From positions 1,302,001 to 1,366,000 of the forward strand of contig NC_088324.1 in assembly GCF_910592395.1 (NCBI RefSeq): DNA of 64,000 nucleotides, written 5' to 3'. A program made the translations under genes and the position numbers. The notes under the pieces are model-generated. The model made no database searches. It saw only the letters and a program-made list of their open reading frames with translations, and was not told where the DNA came from. Of the stretch, positions 22,479 through 32,119 are shown one piece after another. Numbering within the stretch: position 1 is the stretch's first letter; each line of letters begins with the position of its first letter. This DNA is from Lineus longissimus (lineage: Eukaryota > Nemertea > Pilidiophora > Heteronemertea > Lineidae).

Positions 22479-24637
22479 ATGGATCACATCAAGTGTGTGG
22501 TGGTGGGAGACGGCGCTGTGGGGAAGACCTGCATGCTGATGACCTACGCCAACAACACATTCAGCCATGACTACATCATGACCGTGTTTGATAACTACTC
22601 GGCCAATATCATGGTGGACAACTCGCCGTGTTCACTGAACCTGTGGGACACAGCCGGCCAAGAAGACTACGACAGGCTGAGACCATTATCTTATCCAATG
22701 ACGGTGAGTAAAGAAGATATAACCCCCCAACCTCCGCCCTATACCGTACTCAAAGCATGTAAGCGTTTCACCAGTGACAATGTCCAATGATGAAATAATC
22801 CCTTTCGGTGATTTCCTCTTTTTTCAACCTTTTCATTCAAAAGAGTTATGGAACATGTTGGTACCTGTACAAAAATATGATGGACATTATTTGTAAAATG
22901 GATTAAATGGCCCGGAAGTCCTTAAACGTCGCGGAGCCTGTGGTGGTCGAACACTAGTTTTGGCTTAATGTCAGAAGTGCTTATCTTGATAATTAGAACA
23001 CCATTACCTAACGATAATGATGGAATTCCTCGTGAACCCTGTAATGTGGGTTCATGACATTGTCTCCCAGCTGAATATCAGGCTTCCGGGGAATATCCGC
23101 GATCCCACTTGATGATATCATATCCGAGACAAGACCACTAATGAATATTCATAGGTTGGAGGGTCCAGGCATATCTATTAGACGAGTGCATGTTTTTTAC
23201 TCTCAAGTACATATTTGGAGAGGTATTGAAAAATATTTGTTGTGGCAAGTCTACAGATATAAAGAAATTATTTGATGAAAAAATTAATTTCGAATTTTGC
23301 TAATTGGGTAATAGGGGGCGTGTTTTGAGATTTTTCTGCCAGGTGGCTGAAAGGAGTGGAAATATCAAAGTCTGTCTAATTTGTCGATTATCAAAAAATG
23401 TCTTTGGTCAATCACCAGTTTATTTTTCACCATTTACTTGCCCGACTGTCCGGAATAACATAATCTAAATTTCAGATTCACAACACCACGCGTTGCGGTC
23501 AAACATTGACAATTTAACTGCTAAAAGGCTTAAAAATCAATGGTGGTCTTGTCTCATTCGCCTGGTCGCCATTAAGATGACGTCACGAGGTGGACCGTAC
23601 ATATTTGGAGAGGTATTGAAAAAATATTTGCTGTGGCAAGTCCACAGATATAAATAAATTGTTTGGTAAAAAAAATAATTTTGAATTTCGACAACCTGGC
23701 CATAGGGGGGTGGTTCAAATTTGGAGTGAAAATGGCCGCTATGGGTAAAAATGTCCACTTGTGTCAAACTAGTCAATTTAAAAAAAAATTTCCGTGGTCA
23801 ATCACCAATTTAAATCGCACCAGTTACTCGCAAGACTAGCCCGTATATCATATCCGAATTTCAGTTTCACTACTTGACGCGTTCTTTGATGCGTCGCGGT
23901 CAAACATTGACAATTTAACTGCTAAAAGGCTTAAAAAATCAATTGTGGTCTTGTCTCATCCTACATTATGCACCACTATCCAGGATGCTAATAGAGAGGT
24001 TTAGGTACAAGATCATGAAAGCTAACGTTCATTCAGTAGGCCTACACTGCGACTGGTGAACAGGAGGTATGGTTTCCTTGGAGGCAACACACGTCCATGC
24101 ACAGGCCATGGTTAACGGGTCATTCGGGTGAATACAATTCTTACTGGAGTGACCTTGTCAATCTCCTTATAGCGCTCCTTTTCAACTTTGCAGAAGACCG
24201 GTAGGAGATCACTTTAACACATATGATGATTCCCCTTGATAGATAATGTAGGTATTCTTATTCTTTGTTGTTTTCAGGATGTGTTTCTAGTGTGTTTTTC
24301 CCTGATCAGCCCCACCTCACTAGAAAACGTGCGCGTAAAGTGGTATCCAGAAATCCGTCACTACTCTCCGAACGTCCCAATAGTTCTAATCGGGACTAAA
24401 GAGGACCTGCGCGAGGAAAATGACCTCATCGATGTATTATGTCATCAGAATAAGAAACCAATCAGCAACGTGCAAGGGCTTGCTATGGCCAAGACGATAG
24501 GTGCTTACAGATACATTGAATGCTTCGCATTGACGCAGAAGAACTTGACCACTGTTTTCAACACGGCTGTGCAGGCTGCAATGAAACCAGTGAAATTGCA
24601 GACCAATAATGGAAATAAGAAGTGTAGACTGTTATGA
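22479..24637 (+). CDS. Rac-like Rho-family small GTPase, two coding exons
   Basis: The exons are 22479-22703 and 24278-24637 (GTGAGT donor, TTTTCAG acceptor, phase 0), giving 194 residues, close to Rac's 192. The protein begins [18 protein letters not shown] (P-loop), has [11 protein letters not shown] (switch I) and [17 protein letters not shown] (switch II with the catalytic Gln). It continues [36 protein letters not shown] (base recognition), [20 protein letters not shown], and ends with a CRLL CaaX box, predicted geranylgeranylated because it ends in Leu. As a GTP switch at membranes it would act on actin and signalling. Oddities are Met instead of Pro just before the switch I Thr (YIMT versus YIPT), Phe instead of Ser in the G5 motif (ECFAL versus ECSAL), and a weak polybasic tail. 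It is closest to Rac by eye; a divergent lineage-specific paralogue is likely. Confidence 0.9.
22704..24277 (+). other. Intron of the Rac-like gene, containing MITE copies
   Basis: The intron is bounded by GTGAGT and TTTTCAG. About half of it (23126-23957) is made of repeat-family copies; the rest shows nothing recognisable. Confidence 0.8.
23126..23957. mobile_element. Two tandem copies of the GAGACAAGACCAC MITE family
   Basis: Copy A (23126-23555) starts GAGACAAGACCACTAATGAA and ends with the mirror GTGGTCTTGTCTC. Copy B (about 23597-23957) repeats the interior (GTACATATTTGGAGAGGTAT onward) and the same right end but lacks the left terminal repeat. The family is shared with 11512-11762. 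Copy B looks like a partial tandem duplication or a nested, truncated insertion. Confidence 0.7.
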
Positions 24638-26417
24638 TCCGTGGCTAAACAAGTCAATGTTCCGGCTGTTAAATTCCGTATTCTTTAACCTCGGGTAAGG
24701 GGTGATACTGGAGAGTTTGAGATCCGCGAATTATAGCAAAATTTATACGTATACTTATAGACATTCGGGTACTTTTGTTAGCACGCCGTTAGGGGGACCT
24801 GGAATAAGTTTTTCCCTCACTATAAGGACATATTCCCGGTTGTGGGGATTAGGGCAGGTCCTCATAACTAAGTTGCTTTATAACGCGGAGGAAATGGGGA
24901 GATCGATGGAGATAATCTGATGTCGAGTATATATATGTCTTGCCAACATCTCTCAGGGCAGTTAGATTCAATCTGGCACATGTCCGAGTGTTGGAAATAC
25001 TACATAATTGTTCTCAATATTTCTCTCTCTGACTTTATGGTATCATTCATGCTAATACAATGCAGGGTCAAAGATAATTGACTTTGAAATAAGCTCAAAT
25101 GCGTAGAAATAAGTGTCGATGTCCGACTGTCACGTGACTAAACCGTCATCAATATCTTATGCAAATGACCTTGTGAGCTATAAATAGTAAGTTCGCGGAA
25201 TGCTATTGAAGCTGGTAGATAATGCGCTGTTCTCTCCGGTGGCTCCACACAGTAAAATATATTGGCTGACCAAAATGAAAGTCCTCAACTAAATGGTTAA
25301 GAGATTGGGACATATCCCATATCAAGTGCATTCTTTAATACTGAAGAAGTAATAATTCGGATTTGTCTCGAATTTAGCTTACTGTAGATATGATTAGGTC
25401 TTAGTGGTTATTTCCTGCACCTTGAGAGGCTCTTGTTCGAAAGTTACTGACCACAAATGGCCGACGGTCTGACTGCAGATATGGATGTTTGACCAATGAG
25501 TGAGGGAAAACTGATGTCCTATCAGCATGCGTTGTGTGCATGGTTCATTATTGTCAGTATTGCCCGAGTGAAAATCTTGGTTTTCCTCAAAACACGGATT
25601 GATTTCCCCAAATTTGTTATGTTCAGCTTCCAATTAGACCTCTGTTATGAGGAACCTGCACAAGAAAACCTGCCAATAGGGGACCCTGCAGGCAAGTGGA
25701 CGGTGGTTGTAATGAGAAAGCTATTTCCCTGGTCAATGATTATTGAATATTTCATCCCTTAATTACTCTACATGGGGAAATAGCATCAAAAATGTTCTTT
25801 TATTGGTCCCTAATTTTACTTTGATGAGTTTTAGGGAGAAAATCAACAAAATTTAATTTTATTGGAAAATGCACTGGAAGTGTACCGTTTAGTACTGGTG
25901 CTGCCATCTAGATTTTTAGTTCCGCAGGTTCCTCATTGGAACACCTCTCTATAAAGTTCGATCAAAAAGAACTTCTTCCCAGATCGGGCTTTTTCCACTG
26001 GTTCGTCACACTGTCACTCAATGTCAATATATTCTGTTCGCCAATGGCAGCAGAGCCATGTCATGCGGCGGAAGGTATGTCCGCTGAGCGTTGTTCCACT
26101 GAAGTGTGTATTGCAGATGTGTATTATGGCGTTTTTCGTGTGTGCTTCCGAATTTGAGTCGGCGATGATGGCCTAGGCCTACAGGATCAGTCACAGCAGG
26201 GATAGGGTATACTAAAACACTTAATGTATTCCCATGTCTGTGAATTAATTCCATCACAACATGAAGAGTATAGTTCCATCACAACGTTAAGTCTTTATAT
26301 GTAAGCATGTCTATTACACGGACCGAAAGTGAATGGTACTGTGCCTGCGTTCTTCGATAGAAATGGGACGACGCCGTTAGGTCAACGAACAATAGAAACG
26401 TAATACATTAATATGAT
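24638..26417. other. Non-coding stretch with one candidate promoter
   Basis: No protein is recognisable. An octamer plus TATA pair lies at 25159-25186 (separate entry). A 13-bp inverted pair (ATGAGGAACCTGC at 25647, mirrored at 25924-25936) could mark a small element, without clear target duplications. Confidence 0.35.
25159..25186 (+). promoter_or_regulatory. Octamer plus TATA box, possible orphan core promoter
   Basis: ATGCAAAT (25159-25166) is followed 12 bp later by TATAAATA (25179-25186). The arrangement is like POU-factor-driven core promoters, such as histone H2B-type. No ORF or recognised RNA follows within several hundred bases, so function is unsupported beyond the motif pair. Confidence 0.3.
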
Positions 26418-26421
26418 TCAC

Positions 26422-26644
26422 CTTTGCATGAATCCCTTCAGCCATGACTGTGATGCCCGAAAGTCCAGTCTATGGGGGCGGTCCCTCTCTAAGAGTTCCA
26501 TATCTCCATCTGGCAATTCCCCGATCCACTGACGAAATTCCCTCGTTGCTTGTCCTGTGATATCTTTCCCAGCTACGGGAAAACCCAGCATCCTTCTATT
26601 TCGATACCAGTCTGCTAGAGAATCTTCCACCTCGGGCCAGAAAC
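26422..26644 (-). CDS. CENP-B/Tc5-type DNA-binding HTH exon (pogo/Tigger-like transposase-derived)
   Basis: The minus-strand exon runs from an acceptor at about 26645 (TTAAAG before GTTTCTGG) to an AAG|GTGAAT donor at 26421. It encodes FWPEVEDSLADWYRNRRMLG, then FPVAGKDITGQATREF, and ends FRASQSWLKGFMQR. That order (VEDSLADWY..RR..G.PV.G..I...A.EF, then F.AS..WL.GF..R) is the second HTH of CENP-B/Tc5 domains found in pogo, Tigger and jerky proteins. It binds DNA in transposases and in domesticated descendants. The DDE catalytic exons would lie further left and were not recognised, so the gene is partial here. Confidence 0.7.
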
Positions 26645-27022
26645 CTTTAAGCACAAACAATGGCCTAATTATCAGCTGTATACAATCATATGACTTTTCT
26701 GTGAACAAGCAAATAGTTTATGCTTAAAGAGATCAAAATCTTTATTTAGACTGGCTGAACGTTGTAAAAATAACTAAATAGGTGATTACATCTTATGCAG
26801 TTAATTGACTGGAGTCAGTAATGTTATGCACGATATGCAATGTTACCTTGATGCCAGCTCACGACCCGGGGGAACTCGAAACTGCTAAATTTTAAGAATG
26901 GGAGCTTATTTCCACCTTAGGTTTTAACCGGGCCGTTCAAAACTCCCCATTTTTACAAGCGTTTCGCGATAGGTTTCCTTTAGCCTGTGGAAATCGATTG
27001 CTTACCAGTATCTTCTCATTCG

Positions 27023-27253
27023 TCATCGTCGTCGTTGACCCTCTACAAACTCAGTTCTAATGTCATCTTCGTTTCTTATCCAGTCCCGAAATGTCGGCGC
27101 CCGAATATTTCGGAATCTTGCAAAATGAGTTGGTGTCTGCCCATGTTCCAGCCCTTCTAAATGAGCTAACCAATATTCATCCAAATAATCGATTTTTTGC
27201 TGTAAGGAGTATGTCTGAAGCCGTCGCCTTCGCGGTCCCCCAGCCTCGTCCAT
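27023..27253 (-). CDS. N-terminal HTH (CENP-B/psq-like) exon of the same transposase-derived gene
   Basis: The minus-strand ATG at 27253 opens MDEAGGPRRRRLQTYSLQQK, followed by IDYLDEYWL, and ends with IRAPTFRDWIRNEDDIRTEF. A basic N-terminus followed by a Y-S-x-x-x-K-(x)n-TFRDW helix-turn-helix fits the first HTH of CENP-B/pogo proteins, and the second HTH lies 380 bp further on the same strand. The frame stops at 27023, before the best-looking donor (CTG|GTAAGC near 27004). A weak GG|GTCAAC donor at 27040 would join in frame to the 26644 exon. Either an unusual donor is used or the copy is decayed. Confidence 0.55.
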   Translation of the reverse strand: MDEAGGPRRRRLQTYSLQQKIDYLDEYWLAHLEGLEHGQTPTHFARFRNIRAPTFRDWIRNEDDIRTEFVEGQRRR

Positions 27254-27601
27254 CGCCGTATTTAAACAGCATGAGGAAAGAACCAAAATATCCAAAAGCA
27301 GATCATTCGTCTTCGTTTGGAAAACAAATTTTGCAGTGTGGGCCTTGATCAGGCGCGTGTCATGCCCTATAGACATTTCTAGGCCTTACATCATTCGATT
27401 GATTGAGGGGCTGATTGAAGGCCTACAAAATACCACCATTCGTACAGGTAATACAAGCTGTTCCATCTATTATTTTGCTACCCCTACTATATTACGGTAT
27501 TATCAGAACTTAGAAAATTTTATGACATGGACTCGCGTCGAGGTAAGTTGAATTCTCCCGCATGTAGGAAGATTAGAGTTCACAATGAACTTGTTTTGAG
27601 C

Positions 27602-28570
27602 TTAAAGGATAGCTCCTGGAATAAATCGCTATAGCGATAATCGGGAAAACTAACGCACCTGCATATTTCGTATATCATTATTATTCCAATATAGGACTGT
27701 ATATCGCTCAAAAATTTGCGTTTGTACCAATAAAGGTGTTTTAAATCCACTAAACACAGAGTTCATGGAGGGCGCCATTTTCTCACTTTTTTCGCGATCT
27801 CTCCTCCAAAACCGGAGAATCGTGACGTCACGTGTGCAATTCACATTGTCAGTATTGTCACAATAGCAGTCAGCCGATTGATATTTTGAGATCGTGTTAT
27901 TGTATTGTTATCAAGGGGGCTTCAGATGATGAAAGCTATGTTGACAGCAGTGACACTTCGATGAGCAGCGGGAGTTATGAAGATTTGGATGTAGGGGGAA
28001 ATGTTGGTGTACAGGGCTACCAGTTTGAGCCGGAATATGAAGAGGGGGAGCTTGAGTCATTGACGGCAATGACACTATGGCTCAAGCTATTGAAGATGCA
28101 GCTGGACCCGATGTTGATGGCCAAACTGGACTATGCACCGAGGCATTTTGCATTCAAGCAATCCATATATTACGCGAATGTCCAAATAAAACGAAATTAG
28201 AATGATTTAATTGCGTGAAATCTTGAGACATGCGAGAGAGATCGCGAAGAAACGGATATTGACATGGATTCACACACTGCGCACGCGCGAAAAGCGGTGA
28301 CAAGCCCACAATATGCACGATCGGTGCTTCGGAATTTCAGCCAATCACTGCCATTGCACACACCGCGTCATCACCGAGGGAAATTTGACTCAAAATGGCG
28401 CTGTCCATGTCAGTAAAATAGGGACTATTAATATCAATTTTTCTCCCTGAACTATTATATTTCTTCCACTTTCAAAAGGTTTGTGGTAAAGAGGAATACT
28501 CATTTAATATATTTCCATTGGTTTCGTTCAAAAAGGCTGCCAACGATTTATTCCAGGAGCTATCCTTTAA
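27602..28570. mobile_element. TTAA-flanked inverted-repeat element (961 bp)
   Basis: The left arm AGGATAGCTCCTGGAATAAA (from 27606) is perfectly mirrored at the right (ending 28566), giving a perfect terminal repeat of at least 23 bp. TTAA lies at both borders (27602-27605 and 28567-28570). This indicates piggyBac-type insertion, as for the smaller element at 10247, but with different terminal sequence. It is non-autonomous; an interior fragment resembles a host-gene-like exon (next entry). Confidence 0.8.
27934..28080 (+). pseudogene. Acidic exon-like fragment carried inside the TTAA element
   Basis: The open frame reads DDESYVDSSDTSMSSGSYED, then VQGYQFEPEYEEGELESL. The (V)QxYxFEPE-acidic pattern resembles the N-terminal part of invertebrate proteins annotated as P2X7-C-terminal-like, which are often repeated and transposon-associated. 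No downstream Cys-rich zinc-binding part is seen. It may be captured cargo or a shared exon; the match is by eye only. Confidence 0.3.
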
Positions 28571-28843
28571 GCAATGCTTGTTTTCTCTTGCTACTGTATA
28601 TAAAGTCACGCTGTACATTTGCCACTCAGTCATTTGTTAATTAAATGTTTGTGGTTATTGTAATGACTTGTTTCTTCATTTATCAACCGTGGTTATAATT
28701 AAAGCATGAGTGGCCCGACAGGAGGCGAAGATATGAGTTCACCTCTGCAAGAATGGTTCGGGTCGTCTACTAAAATGACGGTTACGTAACTGAAGACATG
28801 TCCCATCACAATCAGGTCGACTTTGTCGTGCTGGATCGGTACA

Positions 28844-29234
28844 CGTAAGGCAGACGTTACATAGAGCTTGACGCTTCACTCCTCACGCCTCATGCTTCAC
28901 GGTTCACTCGTGAACCGAAGAATTTCCAAGGCATTTCAACTTAGGCCCTCATTTTTTCCTATGTAACAGGGCTCATTGAAATACCTTGTGAACCGTGAAG
29001 CATGAGGCGTGAGGAGTGAAGCGTGAAGCTCTAGACGTTACATAGAGCTTCACGCTTCACTCCTCACGCCTCATGCTTCACGGTTCACTCGTGAACCGAA
29101 GAATTAACAAGGTATTTCAATGAGCCCTGTTGCCTAAGTTGAAATGCCTTGGAAATTCTTCGCGTCACGAGTGAACCGTGAAGCATGAGGCGTGAGGAGT
29201 GAAGCGTGAAGCTCTATGTAACGTCTGCCTTACG
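28844..29234. mobile_element. Foldback element, nested palindromes (391 bp)
   Basis: The outer ends CGTAAGGCAGACGTTACATA and its mirror (…TATGTAACGTCTGCCTTACG) border four alternating copies of a segment rich in TTCAC words (CTTCACTCCTCACGCCTCAT). Two are forward (about 28864-28915 and 29047-29096) and two reversed (about 28988-29030 and 29165-29212). The left and right halves are also mirror images around about 29038. No target duplication was recognised. It can form a large hairpin or cruciform. Confidence 0.85.
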
Positions 29235-29920
29235 GGTCACTGAGGTAAAAGACCCTCTGCATTAGTGGCAGCAAAGTGAAGCAACATTTTATATCTGGCT
29301 TACGACTCGGATTGAAAATCCCGAAAAGATCCTGATTTTATACGATTCCGGCCATTCATTAACGAGATATATATACATATTTGCTAACTAGCGGCCTGCC
29401 CAAGAATCAGATCAGACGGAAATGTTATCTACATGGTCAGCAGTTGTCAGGATAGACACTTCCCAAAGACAAGGTGACCTGCCAGTACCACGATGTCGCC
29501 ATCTATATGAAGAAACTGGAACGTCGACCTTCCCGAAAGAGCATCTGACCGTACAAGTTGAAATGTGTTATTTAGTTATTTCACTTTCCTTTATCACGAT
29601 ATTCTACTTATTTCTGACTATCGGTTGGAACAACTAGAGCCTGTATGCTGTTACTGAAGCAAATGAGATTGATTTGCTCTCACTAGTGTGAAAAAGTGTG
29701 GTGCAACTCGATTTGAAATGTAACATGTACTCTTTCTATGCCTAATCCATTGAAATATGTACTCTTATGATAGAAACCATTGCAATCAATTCGGGTAAAA
29801 CGGCGATTCCTTTAAATACAATGAAACAGATGTGCAGCATCTAAGGTTACACAGACTAAAACAGATTTGTTCGTACCGTGGAGTGATCATGTTACTCGAT
29901 GCCAACTCCAACATCGGGTG
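29235..29920. other. Non-coding stretch
   Basis: No recognisable gene. A 71-codon + ORF at 29422 ends in a hydrophobic stretch but has no family signature. Confidence 0.35.
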
Positions 29921-30325
29921 TCAATTTAAGCACCGAATTGAACCCCACTTGTTCTGTGTTTTGGGGTGAAATTCAATTGAGACCATATCCATATCAAGTT
30001 TGACCCAGGCTATTTGTACTACAACACCATGAAGTTCCCGCTCCCATCTAATTGCGCCAATACCCCGCTTGTCCAGTGATTCATCATTTCCGTCATCTAT
30101 CAAAGAGTTATAAAGTCCAGGACCAGTAACAGTGCTGGTACTTAAAACATTTTGTCGGAGTGAAGCGAATGGAAAGATCAAGTTCCCAGTGTCCACCTCA
30201 TCGAAGCATTGCAAGCCCTTGTAGAATTGTTCTTCTTGATTTTCACAAAACTGCCGGGCTACGATTTCCGAAGTTTCCTCTGGCTCGTTATGAGTTCTCA
30301 GGATCTCTCTGGTTCGAGTAGCCAA
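29921..30325 (-). CDS. Unrecognised minus-strand open frame, possible exon
   Basis: About 134 codons are open on the minus strand, preceded by a CAG that could be a splice acceptor; there is no ATG at the left boundary. The composition looks protein-like (THNEPEETSEIVARQF; GIGAIRWERELHGVVVQIAW; VSIEFHPKTQNKW). I do not recognise a family. It is either an exon of an unidentified gene or a chance ORF. Confidence 0.3.
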   Translation of the reverse strand: MATRTREILRTHNEPEETSEIVARQFCENQEEQFYKGLQCFDEVDTGNLIFPFASLRQNVLSTSTVTGPGLYNSLIDDGNDESLDKRGIGAIRWERELHGVVVQIAWVKLDMDMVSIEFHPKTQNKWGSIRCLN

Positions 30326-30651
30326 CTGGTGCAGTCATGTAGCTTTCATGTTGAATAGTTCACCTCTCACAACCACCACTAAGAAATTAGATAAAGTCTG
30401 TATGTACTATTAACGTGATTATCCAGCATCGAGTCTACATGTACTTCATCGACTTGGAAGGGGAGAGTAACGTATCATGTCAGCTGCAGAGAGCAGTAGT
30501 GGCGCCAATGAACAGAGCCAGACTTAAGACCGAATCAGCTTTCAACATCTGCTGTCAAACCGTCTGCTTGACATCAAAATCTTGCCTGGTTAAAATCTTA
30601 ACTCTGTCATAAACTCGTCATTCTGGCTGCGACCGCCTCACAGTCATCATC

Positions 30652-30718
30652 ATGTTTCTCCTGTGGATGCCTGTTTTAGCTGTTGCTCTTTCATTAGCTC
30701 CGGCTGTCGCACCCTCGG
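30652..30718 (+). CDS. Signal-peptide exon of the modular gene
   Basis: The ATG at 30652 opens MFLLWMPVLAVALSLAPAVA, a short N-region-less hydrophobic core ending in small residues (cleavage likely around AVA-PS). The exon ends at 30718 in phase 1 before GTAAGT. It is the only candidate start upstream of the LamG exons and has the matching phase, so the protein is predicted secreted. Confidence 0.75.
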
Positions 30719-30987
30719 GTAAGTCAACCATAATTATTCCTCACATTTCCCGGCAGCAGTTTCTGATAATTTCAGTTGCCTTTAGTGTCAAGCCATGTCA
30801 ATACCTGCTACATTTCGGTAGTTTCAAATGCGTTAATGGGCGAGTTTGTAAAGTGAATATAACGTCACACTGTTTTATTTAACACTTCAATGAATAACTG
30901 TGGAAAATCTAATCATGTGAAGTTTTTGAAAATTGTGTCAGTAGCAACAGAGGAGTATAATATTTAAGGCATTGGTACCGAACTGGA

Positions 30988-31112
30988 GGTATTGATTGTC
31001 TCACCCAAACTGCGAGGGTAGAGCTAAATTGTAGACCAAAACCCAGACGTAGCCGAGGTTTTGGCCAATATTTTAGCTCTACCCGAGCGGTTTGGGTGAG
31101 ATAATCAATACC
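30988..31112. mobile_element. Short palindromic repeat element (125 bp) in intron 1
   Basis: GGTATTGATTGTCTCACCCA at 30988 is mirrored, with a few mismatches, up to 31112. An inner pair CCAAAACC/GGTTTTGG is nested in the loop. The whole unit can fold into a near-complete hairpin, typical of small foldback MITEs. Confidence 0.7.
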
Positions 31113-31309
31113 GACAGTGAGGCATCAATTTCTATTCTAAAACATCCAAATTGAATATCGAATAATGTGGTTTTAAATGCTTTTGAAAAGCTTCCACATT
31201 TTGCACCAACCCAAGCGGTTATGGTTTTCTCATCCGAACCTCTGTGGTGAAAACGAGGCTATAATTATCCATTATGACAATGAAATAAAGGGACTTATCT
31301 TGTCACATA

Positions 31310-31565
31310 AGGTTAGTTGGGAATATAAGTTCATGGTGATGGATAGTTGGCGCCAGAATCTAACCGAGCATATATTTGTCTTTATGGTCATAGAGGGCGC
31401 TACCAGTGCAAATTATTGCATTTAAAGGGAGCTAGTGACATTAGGGTAGTTTGGAGTATCGATTTTGGTTGGTTCATGGGGATTGATAGGTGGCGCCAGC
31501 ATCTAACTGTGCAGATATTTGTTGCTATGGTCATGAATAGAGGGGCTACAAGTGGGGATGGAAAG
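31310..31565. repeat. Imperfect 143-bp direct repeat in intron 1
   Basis: GGCGCCAGAATCTAACCGAG (about 31349) recurs as GGCGCCAGCATCTAACTGTG (about 31492), with flanking words also shared (TATTTGT…ATGGTCATA…GGGGCTAC/GGCGCTAC). The open frames across it are incidental. Confidence 0.55.
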
Positions 31566-32119
31566 GTGGTGCCAGCGCGAGGAATGGAAGGTATGAGACC
31601 CGCACCACACCAGAGAGTGAATCTCAAAATCGAACCCATGACTGAAGCACTTCACCACCCCATCGAGGAGTAACAATCAAGAATTGTATCTATGACTAAC
31701 ACGCTACAACATCACGTTAATGAGGGGTAAATATATACATATTCAAACCCAAGGCTTACGTTCTTGAGGAGTTAATCCCAAGAATGGAACCCATGACCAA
31801 GCATTACACCATCCACAATATGGAGGTACGGCTATTCTGTGGCCGTTTTAGCCAAAGGTTAATTTTAGGAAGACAAAATGGCGGTGTCAAAAATAATGGT
31901 CGCTCTCCCATTGCGATCGTTGCTTTCTTTGCGCAAAGTCCAGTAAGCCCTCTTAAATAACTAGATTTGATGATAAAAATGTAAACTTTACGTCCTATTC
32001 ATCATTTTTGTAAAATGTGTCGCATGTCTTCCAAATTTGCATCTAAAAGCTTCGTAAAACAATGGCTACTTTTGTAAAACACCCTGCGTGCCTTAGTGTT
32101 TGTCGATTAAATGTTTCAG

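Noticed and set aside
22319-22570. 83-codon + ORF overlapping the Rac-like start
   Set aside because: Different frame from the Rac exon; its C-terminal half is just the out-of-frame Rac coding sequence.
25647-25936. MITE with 13-bp inverted ends (ATGAGGAACCTGC)
   Set aside because: No target duplication and the arms do not extend; kept only as a note.
31347-31673. 108-codon + ORF in intron 1 of the modular gene
   Set aside because: Spans an imperfect 143-bp repeat and has no domain or splice support.
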